From JAVDCA01 sp035764045 (GTDB lineage Bacteria > Pseudomonadota > Alphaproteobacteria > Rhizobiales > Xanthobacteraceae), in NCBI GenBank assembly GCA_035764045.1, contig DASTZX010000143.1:1-27830 (forward strand): a stretch of 27,830 nucleotides of DNA, in the 5' to 3' direction. Below, in pieces: positions 14,833 to 23,240 of this stretch (positions within the stretch are counted from its first letter, which is position 1; each line of letters opens with the position of its first letter). The notes under the pieces were generated by a model. The model was not told the DNA's origin and ran no database searches. It was given only the letters and a program-made list of their open reading frames with translations. The translations under genes were made by a program, and so were the position numbers.

Positions 14833-16869
14833 TTAGATGAAGCCGAGCATCGATCTCAGGGCCGGGACATAGTCGCCGAGCAGCGACGCCGGCCAGCTGA
14901 CCGCCAGCAGGCGATCGAACAGGCCCCAGCACAGCAGCACCGTCGCGGCGGCGAAAGCCGCGGACTGGAGCAGCGGCTCGCCGAAGCCGAGCCACATATA
15001 GGCCAGGATGAAGATCGCGATGGCGGGCAGGAATCCGACCAGCCAGATGGTGAGCATGAACACGGCGAGCCAGGAGAAATAGACCACCGACTGGCGGCGC
15101 GCCAGCTCGGGCGTGACGCCGATGTCGACGTGCTGCACCTTGACCCCGCCGTCGACGTTGCCGCGCGCCGCGACCGTCTGCTGCTTGCCGAACAGCTCGC
15201 TGATGAGGTTCAGGCAGGCGGCCGTCAACGCCATGTAGCAGGCGGTGAGCGGCACCGGCTTGGCGGCCGGCGGCCATTCGGACGAGAGGGAGATCGCGCC
15301 GATGATGAAGGCGATGACGGCGAGCGTGAAGGCGGCGGAGGCGCCCACCCGCAGGTGATGCCGCTTCACCTCGCGGATCTCGCGCACGACGCTGACCACG
15401 ATCTCGGACAGCGGCTTGAACAGCGCCCAGGCGACGAGGCAGAGGATCCCGATGACGACCGGCCGCTGGAGCCAGCCGATGCCATAGAGCGAGGTCGAGA
15501 TGTACAGATAGCGCTCGAAGATGCCGCCGACCACGATGCCGAGCACCATCGGGGGCCGCGGCCAGCCGAGGCGCTTCATGATCCAGCCGACCACGCCGAA
15601 GCCGAACAGGACGTAGAGGTCGCCCCAGTCGTGCGAGCCCTCGTAAGCGGCGACGAACACCAGCGCGATCACCACCGGCAGCAGGATCTCGGGGCGTACG
15701 GTCGAGATCTTGGCGAGCCAGCGGCTGCCCGAGAGGCAGATCAGTGCGCCCATCACATGCGCCAGCGTGAGGCTCCACACGATGGTGTAGGTGACGTCGA
15801 GATGCTTGGTCAGCATCTCGGGGCCGGGGGTGAGCCCGTGCATCAGGAAGGCGCCGAGCAGGATCGCCATCGAGGCGCCGGCCGGCACGCCGAACGCGAT
15901 GGTCGGCACCAGATGCCCGCCTTCCTTGGCGTTGTTGGAGGATTCGGGCGCGATCACGCCGCGCACGTCGCCGGTGCCGAAGGTCTCGGGGTTCTTCTCG
16001 GTGCGCTGGGCGTAGCCGTAGGCGATCCAGTCGATCACCGCCGAGCCGATGCCCGGGATGGCGCCGAGCCCGGTGCCGAGGATGCCGCAGCGCAGCACCA
16101 GCCACCAGTGGCGGGCGACGTCGCGCACGCCCTCCCATTGGCTTGACATGTTGATGCTGCCGGCATGGTCGCCGGCGATGCGCTTGCGCGCCACGGCGAG
16201 CTCGCACAGCTCCGGCATGGCGAACAGGCCGAGCGTCGCCGGCACCAGGGGCACGCCGTCGTAGAGATAGAGCGTGTCGAAGGTCCAGCGCAGCGTCCCG
16301 CTTTCCGAGCGCGAGCCGACCATCGAGATCATCAGGCCGAGGCCGGCGGCGGTCAGCCCCTTGAGCGGGGCGCGGCCGCTGAGCGTCGCCACCATCGAGA
16401 GACCGAACAGCGTGAAGGCGAGAAGCTCGGGCGAGCCGATCGCCAGCAGCACCGGGCGGAGCACCGGAATGCTGATGGCGAGCACGATCGCGCCGACGAG
16501 GCCGCCGGCGAGCGAGGAGGCGAAGCCCGCGCCGAAAGCGCGGCCGGCCTCGCCGTTCTTGGCCATGGCATGGCCGTCGATCACCGTCGCGGCCGCCCCG
16601 ACATGGCCGGGCACGCCAAACAGCACCGCGGTGATGAAATCGGAGGACGTGATCACCGCCGCCATGCCGAGCAGCAGGGCCATCGCGGTGTGCTGGTCCA
16701 TGTTGTAGGTGAAGGGGATGAGCATCGCCATGCCGACGATGCCATTGAGCCCGGGCAGCACGCCGATCGCGAGACCGATCAGCACGCCGATGATGAGAAC
16801 GCCCAGTCGCGCCGGCTCCAACAGGAGCGTGAGCGCGTGCCAAGCCATGTGCGCCATGTCGGGCTGCAT
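14833..16869 (-). CDS. Tripartite tricarboxylate transporter permease, TctA-TctB fusion
   Basis: About 678 residues, too long for TctA alone (about 500). The first ~500 residues are the large TctA permease: GVLPGLNG near residue 37-44, the cytoplasmic ESSNNAKEGGHLVPTIAFG signature near 309-327 and about 10-12 hydrophobic helices. After a basic linker (REIREVKRHHLR) the rest (about 510-670) has four hydrophobic segments, as in the small TctB subunit (AFTLAVIAFIIGAISL, WLAVFMLTIWLVGFLP, AIAIFILAYMWLGF, AATVLLCWGLFDRLL). So both membrane subunits are in one chain. It takes substrate from the divergently encoded TctC protein and imports it with cation symport. The start is unsure (TTG 16902, ATG 16869, 16857 or 16848; none has a good ribosome binding site). 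First gene of the leftward set. Confidence 0.88.
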   Translation of the reverse strand: MQPDMAHMAWHALTLLLEPARLGVLIIGVLIGLAIGVLPGLNGIVGMAMLIPFTYNMDQHTAMALLLGMAAVITSSDFITAVLFGVPGHVGAAATVIDGHAMAKNGEAGRAFGAGFASSLAGGLVGAIVLAISIPVLRPVLLAIGSPELLAFTLFGLSMVATLSGRAPLKGLTAAGLGLMISMVGSRSESGTLRWTFDTLYLYDGVPLVPATLGLFAMPELCELAVARKRIAGDHAGSINMSSQWEGVRDVARHWWLVLRCGILGTGLGAIPGIGSAVIDWIAYGYAQRTEKNPETFGTGDVRGVIAPESSNNAKEGGHLVPTIAFGVPAGASMAILLGAFLMHGLTPGPEMLTKHLDVTYTIVWSLTLAHVMGALICLSGSRWLAKISTVRPEILLPVVIALVFVAAYEGSHDWGDLYVLFGFGVVGWIMKRLGWPRPPMVLGIVVGGIFERYLYISTSLYGIGWLQRPVVIGILCLVAWALFKPLSEIVVSVVREIREVKRHHLRVGASAAFTLAVIAFIIGAISLSSEWPPAAKPVPLTACYMALTAACLNLISELFGKQQTVAARGNVDGGVKVQHVDIGVTPELARRQSVVYFSWLAVFMLTIWLVGFLPAIAIFILAYMWLGFGEPLLQSAAFAAATVLLCWGLFDRLLAVSWPASLLGDYVPALRSMLGFI

Positions 16870-17153
16870 CGAACGCTGCACCGCGCCGTCCGACCGGCGC
16901 AACTCCCTGGTTATCCGGCCGCCGTCACGGGCACAGCCGGGATGGATTTGTTAATTCTTCCGACCTGGCGCGGGACCGCATCCTTCGAGCCCGACCACTG
17001 GTTACATCCGAAAGGCATTTGGGCGTCAAGCCGCAGACCGCGCCGGATGGGCCCTGGCATGGTGACGCACCTTCGGATCGCATGGCGCGCCGGTGCAGAT
17101 CGTGGCATAAGCGCCGCCAAACCCAGTCCGATTGCGTTTTGAGGAGGATGAGT
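16870..17153. promoter_or_regulatory. Divergent intergenic region between tctAB and tctC
   Basis: This 284-bp gap separates the starts of the leftward set (permease, cupins, UbiD, Gfo/Idh/MocA) and the rightward set (binding protein, molybdenum hydroxylase, UbiD), so it must hold at least two promoters. An AT-richer patch (about 16945-16957, TTTGTTAATTC) stands out in GC-rich surroundings. GAGGAGG at 17141-17147 is a strong ribosome binding site and fixes the TctC start at ATG 17154 rather than at ATG 17148. I see no convincing palindromic operator, sigma-54 box or riboswitch, and no regulator gene adjoins. Confidence 0.5.
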
Positions 17154-18188
17154 ATGCTCTCGATGCGATGCGCGCGCACCGCCGCGCTGGCCATGGCGGC
17201 GCTGATGCCCGCCGGGGTCGCCTTCGCCCAGAGCCCGGCCGATTTCTACAAGGGCAAGAACGTCGAGCTCTATATCGGCTACAGCGTCGGCGGCGGCTAC
17301 GACCTCTACGCCCGCACGATCGCGCGCCACCTCGGCAAGCACATCCCCGGCAACCCCACCATCGTGCCGAAGAACATGGAAGGCGCCGGCAGCCTGCGGC
17401 TCGCCAACTGGCTCTATCGCGTCGCCCCCAAGGACGGGAGCGTGATCGCGACCATCGGGCGTGGCACCGGCTTCGATCCGATCCTCGGGCAGAAGGGCGC
17501 CCAGTTCGACGGCACCAAGTTCACCTGGCTCGGCAGCGCCAATAACGAGGTGAGCGTGTGCGTGTCGTGGAACGCCACGTCCGGTATCACCAAGTTCGAG
17601 GACCTCTATACCAAGGAGATGACCGTCGGCGGCACCTCCATGAGCGCCGATACGGACCAGTTCCCGCGTGTGCTCAACGGCGTGCTCGGCACCAAGATGA
17701 AGATCGTCAGCGGCTATCCGGGCGGCAACGACGTGGTGCTCGCCATGGAGCGCGGCGAGGTGCAGGGCCGCTGCGGCTGGTCGTGGTCGAGCGTCCTGTC
17801 GACCCACAAGGCCTGGCTCGACGAGAAGAAGATGACCGTGCTGGCGCAGATCGCGCTGCGCAAGCATCCCGATCTGCCCGACGTGCCGCTGATCATGGAC
17901 CTCGCGAAAACGCCGGAGCAGAAGCAGATCCTGCGGCTGATCTTCGCCCGCCAGGTGATGGGACGGCCCTATCTGGCGCCGCCCGGAGTTCCGGCCGATC
18001 GCACCGAGGCGCTGCGCAAGGCCTTCATGGAAACCATGAACGATCCGGAATTCAAGGCCGACGCGGAAAAGTCGAAGCTCGAGATCACCCCGGTCGACGG
18101 CGACGATCTGCAGAAGCTGGTCGCCGAGGTCTATCAGACCCCGCCGGAGATCGCGAAGAAGGCCGCCGACATTCTCGGCCCCCAGTGA
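17154..18188 (+). CDS. Periplasmic TctC/Bug-family solute-binding protein
   Basis: A 344-residue secreted protein with a signal peptide (MLSMRCARTAALAMAALMPA up to A-F-A-Q, residues 1-26). The Bug-family fingerprint follows: VELYIGYSVGGGYDLYAR (about 37-54), where the Gly-rich loop and Asp bind the carboxylate of the ligand, then GNPTIVPKNMEGAGS and ANWLYRVAPKDGSVI. A long frame open upstream to 17019 has no ribosome binding site and would spoil the signal peptide. The protein delivers a carboxylated solute to the TctA-TctB permease encoded divergently. It heads the rightward set, 70 bases before the FAD subunit gene. The ligand cannot be deduced; Bug proteins bind di- and tricarboxylates, aromatic acids or amides. 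Confidence 0.9.
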   Translation: MLSMRCARTAALAMAALMPAGVAFAQSPADFYKGKNVELYIGYSVGGGYDLYARTIARHLGKHIPGNPTIVPKNMEGAGSLRLANWLYRVAPKDGSVIATIGRGTGFDPILGQKGAQFDGTKFTWLGSANNEVSVCVSWNATSGITKFEDLYTKEMTVGGTSMSADTDQFPRVLNGVLGTKMKIVSGYPGGNDVVLAMERGEVQGRCGWSWSSVLSTHKAWLDEKKMTVLAQIALRKHPDLPDVPLIMDLAKTPEQKQILRLIFARQVMGRPYLAPPGVPADRTEALRKAFMETMNDPEFKADAEKSKLEITPVDGDDLQKLVAEVYQTPPEIAKKAADILGPQ

Positions 18189-18258
18189 GGCGACCGCGGT
18201 CTACGCCCGGTTTCCCTCTCCGGTTCCAAAGCGCTGAAACAGGCTCTAGTCTCGCATC

Positions 18259-19125
18259 ATGAAGCCCGCACCCTTTCGCCATTATGCCCCTGCGACCGTC
18301 GACGAGGCGGTCGCGCTCCTGGCCCGGCTCGCGCCGGAGGACGGCCGCATCCTCGCCGGCGGACAGAGCCTGGTCCCGACCATGGCGTTTCGTCTCGCCC
18401 GGCCGCCGCATCTCATCGACATCAACGGCATCACGGCGCTCGGCCGGCTCGCCGTCGAGAACGGCAAGCTCGCGATCGGCGCCTGCGTGCGTCACGCCGC
18501 GTTCCACCGCCCGCCCGTCGACGGCCCGCTCGGCGCCCTGCTGGCGCGCGTGGTGCGCCACATCGCGCATTACCCGATCCGCACCCGCGGCACCTTCTGC
18601 GGCAGCGTCGCCAATGCGGACCCGGCCTCGGAATGGTGCACCCTGGCGGTGGCGCTCGGCGCCGAGATGGTGGCGCAGAGCGCGCGCGGCAGCCGCGTCA
18701 TCCCGGCGGACAAGTTCTTTGCCGGCATCATGACGACGGCGCTGGCCGAGGACGAGTTGTTGACCGAGGTGCGGCTGCCGCTGCTGCCGGCCGGCACCCG
18801 GACCGGGTTCTACGAGTTCAGCCGGCGGGCCGGCGACTTCGCGATCGCGATGGCGCTCGCGACCTATCGGGTCGAGGGCGGCAAGATCGTCGATCCGCGC
18901 GTCGCGGTGGGCGGCGCCGAGCCGCATCCGCGCCGCATCGCCGAGGCCGAGCAGGCGCTCGCCGGCCAGGCCCCGGGACCGGCCGCCTTCACGGCGGCCG
19001 CCGAGCGCGCCGCCGCGGCGGTCGACCCGATGGAGGACGTCAACAATTCTGCGGACTACCGCCGCGACCTCGTGCGCGCCGTGACGCGCCGCGCGCTGGA
19101 ACAGGCGGACAAAGCCGGCCAATGA
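18259..19125 (+). CDS. FAD-binding medium subunit of a molybdenum hydroxylase (CoxM/XDH type)
   Basis: A 288-residue FAD subunit of the xanthine-dehydrogenase family. It passes electrons from the iron-sulfur centres to an acceptor such as NAD or a quinone. AGGQSLVPTM (33-42) and GTFCGSVANADPASE (111-125) are the two diphosphate-binding loops of the PCMH fold, and VRLPLLPAGTRTGFYEF marks the C-terminal domain. The usual T-I-G-G loop is G-T-F-C-G here. Its stop overlaps the start of the first molybdopterin subunit (ATGA), so translation is coupled. It is the only FAD subunit in the window and probably serves both large subunits with the single 2Fe-2S subunit. Confidence 0.92.
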   Translation: MKPAPFRHYAPATVDEAVALLARLAPEDGRILAGGQSLVPTMAFRLARPPHLIDINGITALGRLAVENGKLAIGACVRHAAFHRPPVDGPLGALLARVVRHIAHYPIRTRGTFCGSVANADPASEWCTLAVALGAEMVAQSARGSRVIPADKFFAGIMTTALAEDELLTEVRLPLLPAGTRTGFYEFSRRAGDFAIAMALATYRVEGGKIVDPRVAVGGAEPHPRRIAEAEQALAGQAPGPAAFTAAAERAAAAVDPMEDVNNSADYRRDLVRAVTRRALEQADKAGQ

Positions 19126-21443
19126 ACGCTCCTGGAAAAGTCGAGGCGACGACCTGGATCGGCCGCTCGGTGGAGCGGCTGGAGGATCCGCCGCTGGTCA
19201 CCGGACGCGGGCGCTTTGCGGGCGACATCTCGTTCCCGCATCAGCTCCACATGCGCATCGTGCGGTCGAACCATGCGCATGGCCGCATCGTCGGCATCGA
19301 CACCGCGGCCGCCAAGGCCCTGCCCGGCGTCGTCGCGGTGTGGACTGCAGCCGACATTGCCGACGTGCCGCCGGTCGATTTCCGCGAGGGCCGCATCGAG
19401 CGGCTCGAGCCGTGGCGGCAACCGGTGCTGGCGACCGACCGGGTGCGTTATGTCGGCGATCCCGTGGCCGCGGTGTTCGCCGAGAGCGCCTATGTGGCGG
19501 AGGACGCGGCCGACCTCGTCACGATGGAGATCGAGGAGCTGCCGCTGCTGCTCGACGCGCGCGACGAGCCGGGCGAATTCTCTCCCGGCCGCAGCACCGA
19601 GGCCATCGTGCTGCGCCAGGGCTATGGCGACGTCGACGCGGTGATGCGCACCGCCCATGCGGTGGTCGATCTCGAACTGTCGGTCGGCCGCCATTCGGGC
19701 GTGCCGCTCGAAACCCGCGGCGCGATCGGCCGCTACGATGCGTCGCGCGACATGCTGGAGCTGCACGGCGCCGCCAAGGTCCCGCATCGCAATCGCGATC
19801 TTCTGGCGCGCATGCTCAAGCGCAGCCCCTCGTCGATCAGCGTGCACGAGGCGCACGTGGGCGGCGGTTTCGGCATCCGCGGCGAGCTCTATCCCGAGGA
19901 CGTCCTGGTCTGCGTCGCGGCGATGCGCCTCGGCCGGCCGGTGAAATGGATCGAGGACCGGCGCGAGCACCTGATCTGCGCCAACCATTCGCGCCAGCAG
20001 ACGCACAGGATCAAGGCGGGGGTCGCTGCCGACGGCAGGATTCTCGCGATCGACGACGAGTTCTGGCACGACCAGGGCGCCTATGTGCGCACCCATGCGA
20101 CGCGCGTCGCCATGATGGTCTGCGGCATCCTGCCGGGCCCGTATCGGGTGCCGGCCTATCGGTCGGTCGGGCATTTTCGCCTGACCAACAAGACGCCGGC
20201 GGCGACCTACCGGGCGCCCGGACGCTACGAGACGACCTTCATCCGCGAGCGGCTGGTCGACGCGATCGCGCATCGCCTCGGCATCGATGCGATCGCGGTG
20301 CGGCGCAAGAACCTGATCACCAAGGAGGACATGCCGTATCACGTGCCGCTCGAGGTGCTGGGCGAGGCGGTCCACATGGACACCGGCGACTATGCGGCGC
20401 TGCTCGACAAGGTGCTGGCCGCCGCCGACTGGCCGAACCTGCAGGCGGCCCTCGAGGCGCGCCGCGCCAAGGGCGAGCTAGTGGGCGCGAGCGTCGCGAT
20501 GTTCATCGAGAAGAGCGGGCTCGGCCCATCGGACGGCGCGCGCGTCTCGGTGGACACGTCCGGCGCCGTCGAGCTCGTGACCGGGGGCGCCTCGATCGGC
20601 CAGGGATTCGAGACCGTGATGGCGCAGGTCTGCGCCGAGACGCTCGGCGTCGACTATCGCACGGTGCGGGTGGTGCACGGGCAGACCGACCGCATCGCCT
20701 TCGGCATCGGCGCGCACGCCTCGCGCGCGACCGTGATGACGGCCTCGGCGACGCATAATGCCGCGCTCAAGCTGCGCGACAAGGCGCTCGAGTATGCGTC
20801 CGGCATGCTGCAGGCGCCGGTCGATGCGCTGGCGATCGTCGGCGGCAAGGTCGTGCGCACGGACCGCGGCGCCAGCCCCTCGATCAGCCTCGGCGAGATC
20901 GCCGCCGGCCTCGCGCCGACATCGAAGACGCGGGGCAGCCGCGAGCCCGGCCTTTCGGCGGAAGGCTGGTTCGACACCGAGCACCAGGTCTATCCGTATG
21001 GGACGCATCTGGCGGTGGCGCGGGTGGACCGCGAGACCGGCGGCGTGACGATCGAGCGCTACGTCATCGGCTACGACATCGGCCGCGCCATCAACCCGAT
21101 GCTGGTGAACGGGCAGATCGTCGGCGGCTTCACCCAAGGGCTGGGCGGCGCGCTGTTCGAGGAATTCATCTACAGCGAGCGCGGCGATCCCCTGTCGGCG
21201 AGCTTCGCCGATTATGTGATGCCGACCGCGCACGAGACGCCGCGGGTCGAGGTGATCCTGACCGAGGAGGCGCCGACGCCGCTCAATCCGCTCGGCATCA
21301 AGGGGGCGGGCGAGAGCGGCATCACCGGGGTGGGCGCGGTGATCGCGTCGGCGGTCGAGGCCGCGATCGGCATGCCGGGCGCGATCACGGCGCTGCCGAT
21401 CACGCCGCAACGGCTCAAGCGTATCCTCGATGGGCGGCGGTGA
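19122..21443 (+). CDS. Molybdopterin large subunit of a molybdenum hydroxylase, paralogue 1
   Basis: A 773-residue catalytic subunit binding the molybdopterin cytosine dinucleotide cofactor. Visible are the N-terminal domain (about 12-135; GRSVERLEDPPLVTGRGRF), HVGGGFGIRGELYPED (245-260), TYRAPGR (362-368), TGGASIGQG (487-495), YDIGRAINPM (651-660) and KGAGESGI (728-735), whose E731 is the base that activates the Mo-bound water. The active-site loop A-Y-R-C-S-F-R of true CO dehydrogenase is replaced by T-Y-R-A-P-G-R, so this is a hydroxylase of an organic ring or aldehyde, not a CO oxidase. It starts within the FAD-subunit stop. Copy 2 at 23729 is a close paralogue. Members of this group act on N-heterocycles, aromatic acyl-CoAs or aldehydes; substrate unknown. 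Confidence 0.92.
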   Translation: MNAPGKVEATTWIGRSVERLEDPPLVTGRGRFAGDISFPHQLHMRIVRSNHAHGRIVGIDTAAAKALPGVVAVWTAADIADVPPVDFREGRIERLEPWRQPVLATDRVRYVGDPVAAVFAESAYVAEDAADLVTMEIEELPLLLDARDEPGEFSPGRSTEAIVLRQGYGDVDAVMRTAHAVVDLELSVGRHSGVPLETRGAIGRYDASRDMLELHGAAKVPHRNRDLLARMLKRSPSSISVHEAHVGGGFGIRGELYPEDVLVCVAAMRLGRPVKWIEDRREHLICANHSRQQTHRIKAGVAADGRILAIDDEFWHDQGAYVRTHATRVAMMVCGILPGPYRVPAYRSVGHFRLTNKTPAATYRAPGRYETTFIRERLVDAIAHRLGIDAIAVRRKNLITKEDMPYHVPLEVLGEAVHMDTGDYAALLDKVLAAADWPNLQAALEARRAKGELVGASVAMFIEKSGLGPSDGARVSVDTSGAVELVTGGASIGQGFETVMAQVCAETLGVDYRTVRVVHGQTDRIAFGIGAHASRATVMTASATHNAALKLRDKALEYASGMLQAPVDALAIVGGKVVRTDRGASPSISLGEIAAGLAPTSKTRGSREPGLSAEGWFDTEHQVYPYGTHLAVARVDRETGGVTIERYVIGYDIGRAINPMLVNGQIVGGFTQGLGGALFEEFIYSERGDPLSASFADYVMPTAHETPRVEVILTEEAPTPLNPLGIKGAGESGITGVGAVIASAVEAAIGMPGAITALPITPQRLKRILDGRR

Positions 21444-21477
21444 TTATGATGATGACCTCCTCTCGAACCATCCACAC

Positions 21478-21603
21478 CGTCATGGCCGGGCATAGCCGTT
21501 CGAAGAATGGCCTCGCTTGGCTCGCCTATGTCCCGGCCATCCACGCCTTAACGCTCGTGCGGAGACGAAGACGTGGATGCCCCGGACAAGCCGGGGCATG
21601 ACG
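21478..21603. repeat. Palindromic intergenic element, copy 3
   Basis: A 126-bp element in the same orientation as the copy at 11651, running from CGTCAT to ATGACG. ATGGCCGGGCATAG (21482-21495) pairs with CTATGTCCCGGCCAT (21526-21540, one bulged T), and ATGCCCCGG (21577-21585) pairs with CCGGGGCAT (21591-21599) around ACAAG. In the second stem GCCCCGG/CCGGGGC replaces GGCCGGG/CCCGGCC of other copies, keeping pairing. The inner GCCGTTC hairpin has one mismatch here. It lies between molybdopterin subunit 1 and UbiD copy 2, inside the rightward set. Confidence 0.8.
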
Positions 21604-21624
21604 ACTTTGAAAACGGAGTACCCC

Positions 21625-23112
21625 ATGCAGAGCACGCTCTCATCCCGGACCGCGGCGCGCGCATCGAACGAGATGCCGCTGCGGCCCAAGCAGGACCTGC
21701 GTGCCTGGCTCGCCACGATGGAGCAGGCGGGCGAGCTCAAGCGCATCACCGGCGCCGAACGCGAGCGCGAGATCGGCGGCATCGTGGATGCCTACCAGCG
21801 CACGCCGGGCAGCCCGGCGGTGATGTTCGACGACGTGCCGGGCTATCCGGCCGGCTATCGGGTGGTCGCCAACATCCTGACCTCCGTGCGCCGCATCAAT
21901 CTCACCATCGGGTTGCCCGACAATGCGAGCGAGATGGACCTGGTGCGGTTCTGGCGCACCTACATGAAGGAGGCGAAGACGATCCCGCCGCTCAAGGTCG
22001 AGAGTGGGCCGCTGACGCAGAACACCTACACCGGGGACGGCATCGATCTTCTGAAAATCCCGACGCCGCGCTGGCATGAGCACGACGGCGGCTACTACAT
22101 CGGCACCGGCTGCATGGTAATCATGAAGGATCCGGACTCGGGCTGGATCAACTACGGCGCCTACCGCATCCAGGTGCACGACAAGAACGTCGCCTCCGTG
22201 ATGACCTCGAAGGGCAAGCACGGCAACCTGATCATGCGCAAATGGCACGAGCGCGGGGAGCCATGCCCCATCGCGGTGGTGGTCGGCATGCATCCCGGAC
22301 TGTTCATGGTGGCGGGCATCGAGATCCCGTACGGCAAGAACGAGTACGACGCGGCCGGCGGCCTGATCGGCGAGCCGGTCGAGATCATCACCGGCCCGCG
22401 CACCGGCCTGCCGATCCCGGCGCATGCGGAAGCCGCGTTCGAGGGTTTTGTGCACCCGGGCGACCTCATCGACGAGGGGCCGCTCGGCGAATGGACCGGC
22501 TATTACGCGGGCGGGCTGAAGAAGGAGCCGAAGATCCGGGTCGAGACCTTCTTCCACCGCGACCAGCCGATCCTGCTCGGCGCCATTCCGGCCATGCCGC
22601 CGAACGACGACACCTTCTATCGCGGCACCTACCGCTGCGGCGCGGTGTGGAACCAGCTCGAAGCCGCCGGCATCCCGGAGGTCAAGGGCGTCTGGTCGCA
22701 CGAGGCGGGTGGCAGCCGCATGTGGCTCACGGTGGCGATCAAGCAGATGTACGGCGGACATGCCAAGCAGGCGGGGCTGATCGCCTCGCAATGCCACGCC
22801 GGCGCCTATGCGAACCGCTGGGTGGTGGTCGTCGACGACGACATCGATCCGGCCAACATGAACGAGGTGATCTGGGCGATGTGCACGCGCTTCGATCCGC
22901 GCGAGGGCATTGACGTGCTGCGTGGCTGCTGGAGCACCGTGCTCGATCCGATGGCCTATTCGCCGGAAGATCCGCGCAATGCGCGCGTCGTCATAGACGC
23001 CTGCCGGCCGTGGTCGCGGCGCGACACGTTCCCGATCGAGGCGCGCTCCAGCAAGGAGCTCGACGCGCATATCCGCGCGAAGTTCGGCAAGGACCTGCCG
23101 AAGGGGTTTTGA
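21625..23112 (+). CDS. UbiD-family (prenyl-FMN-dependent) decarboxylase, copy 2
   Basis: A 495-residue UbiD-family enzyme of standard length. The catalytic residues are R181 in YGAYRIQVHD and E284/E289 in DEGPLGEWTGYY; NDDTFYRGTYR and SWINYGAY-like strands belong to the prenyl-FMN site region. E-W-T-G-Y after the second Glu is closer to the classic UbiD form than the S-H-G-H of copy 1, so the two copies probably act on different acids. The start at 21625 has GGAG with eight bases between; an in-frame upstream ATG at 21517 lies in the palindromic repeat and is rejected. It sits between the two molybdopterin subunits, which points to hydroxylation and decarboxylation in one pathway, as in furandicarboxylate/furoate-type catabolism; the particular pathway is not established. 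Confidence 0.92.
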   Translation: MQSTLSSRTAARASNEMPLRPKQDLRAWLATMEQAGELKRITGAEREREIGGIVDAYQRTPGSPAVMFDDVPGYPAGYRVVANILTSVRRINLTIGLPDNASEMDLVRFWRTYMKEAKTIPPLKVESGPLTQNTYTGDGIDLLKIPTPRWHEHDGGYYIGTGCMVIMKDPDSGWINYGAYRIQVHDKNVASVMTSKGKHGNLIMRKWHERGEPCPIAVVVGMHPGLFMVAGIEIPYGKNEYDAAGGLIGEPVEIITGPRTGLPIPAHAEAAFEGFVHPGDLIDEGPLGEWTGYYAGGLKKEPKIRVETFFHRDQPILLGAIPAMPPNDDTFYRGTYRCGAVWNQLEAAGIPEVKGVWSHEAGGSRMWLTVAIKQMYGGHAKQAGLIASQCHAGAYANRWVVVVDDDIDPANMNEVIWAMCTRFDPREGIDVLRGCWSTVLDPMAYSPEDPRNARVVIDACRPWSRRDTFPIEARSSKELDAHIRAKFGKDLPKGF

Positions 23113-23132
23113 GATGAGGGCGAAGCGGAATT

Positions 23133-23222
23133 GTAGGGTGGGCAAAGGCGCGGAACGCGCCGTGCCCACGTGCTTGTCACAAGGTGGGCACGCTCCGCTG
23201 CGCTTCGCTTTGCCCACCCTAC
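23133..23222. repeat. Nested palindromic element (GTAGGGTGGGCAAAG type)
   Basis: GTAGGGTGGGCAAAG (23133-23147) pairs perfectly over 15 bp with CTTTGCCCACCCTAC (23208-23222); inside it CGTGCCCAC (23161-23169) pairs with GTGGGCACG (23184-23192). It differs in sequence from the CGTCAT family. Its end lies 18 bases before the start of the 2Fe-2S subunit gene, where it could end transcription or affect mRNA levels within the set. GTAGGGTGGGCAAAG-type repeats are, as I recall, common in Bradyrhizobium relatives. Confidence 0.8.
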
Positions 23223-23240
23223 GGGACTGAGTTTGGCGCC

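Noticed and set aside
14153..16843. Single minus-strand frame joining the second cupin to an upstream 700-residue extension
   Set aside because: The extension is an out-of-frame reading of the TctA-TctB gene; the cupin has its own ATG (14743) and ribosome binding site.
16940..16960. Promoter in the AT-rich patch of the divergent region
   Set aside because: No -35/-10 pair with normal spacing could be fixed on either strand; only the region as a whole is reported.
17019..17153. Upstream extension of the TctC protein
   Set aside because: It would bury the signal peptide; GAGGAGG at 17141-17147 supports ATG 17154.
21517..21624. Upstream extension of UbiD copy 2 from an earlier in-frame ATG
   Set aside because: The added residues are encoded by the palindromic repeat; ATG 21625 has a ribosome binding site and gives the usual family length.
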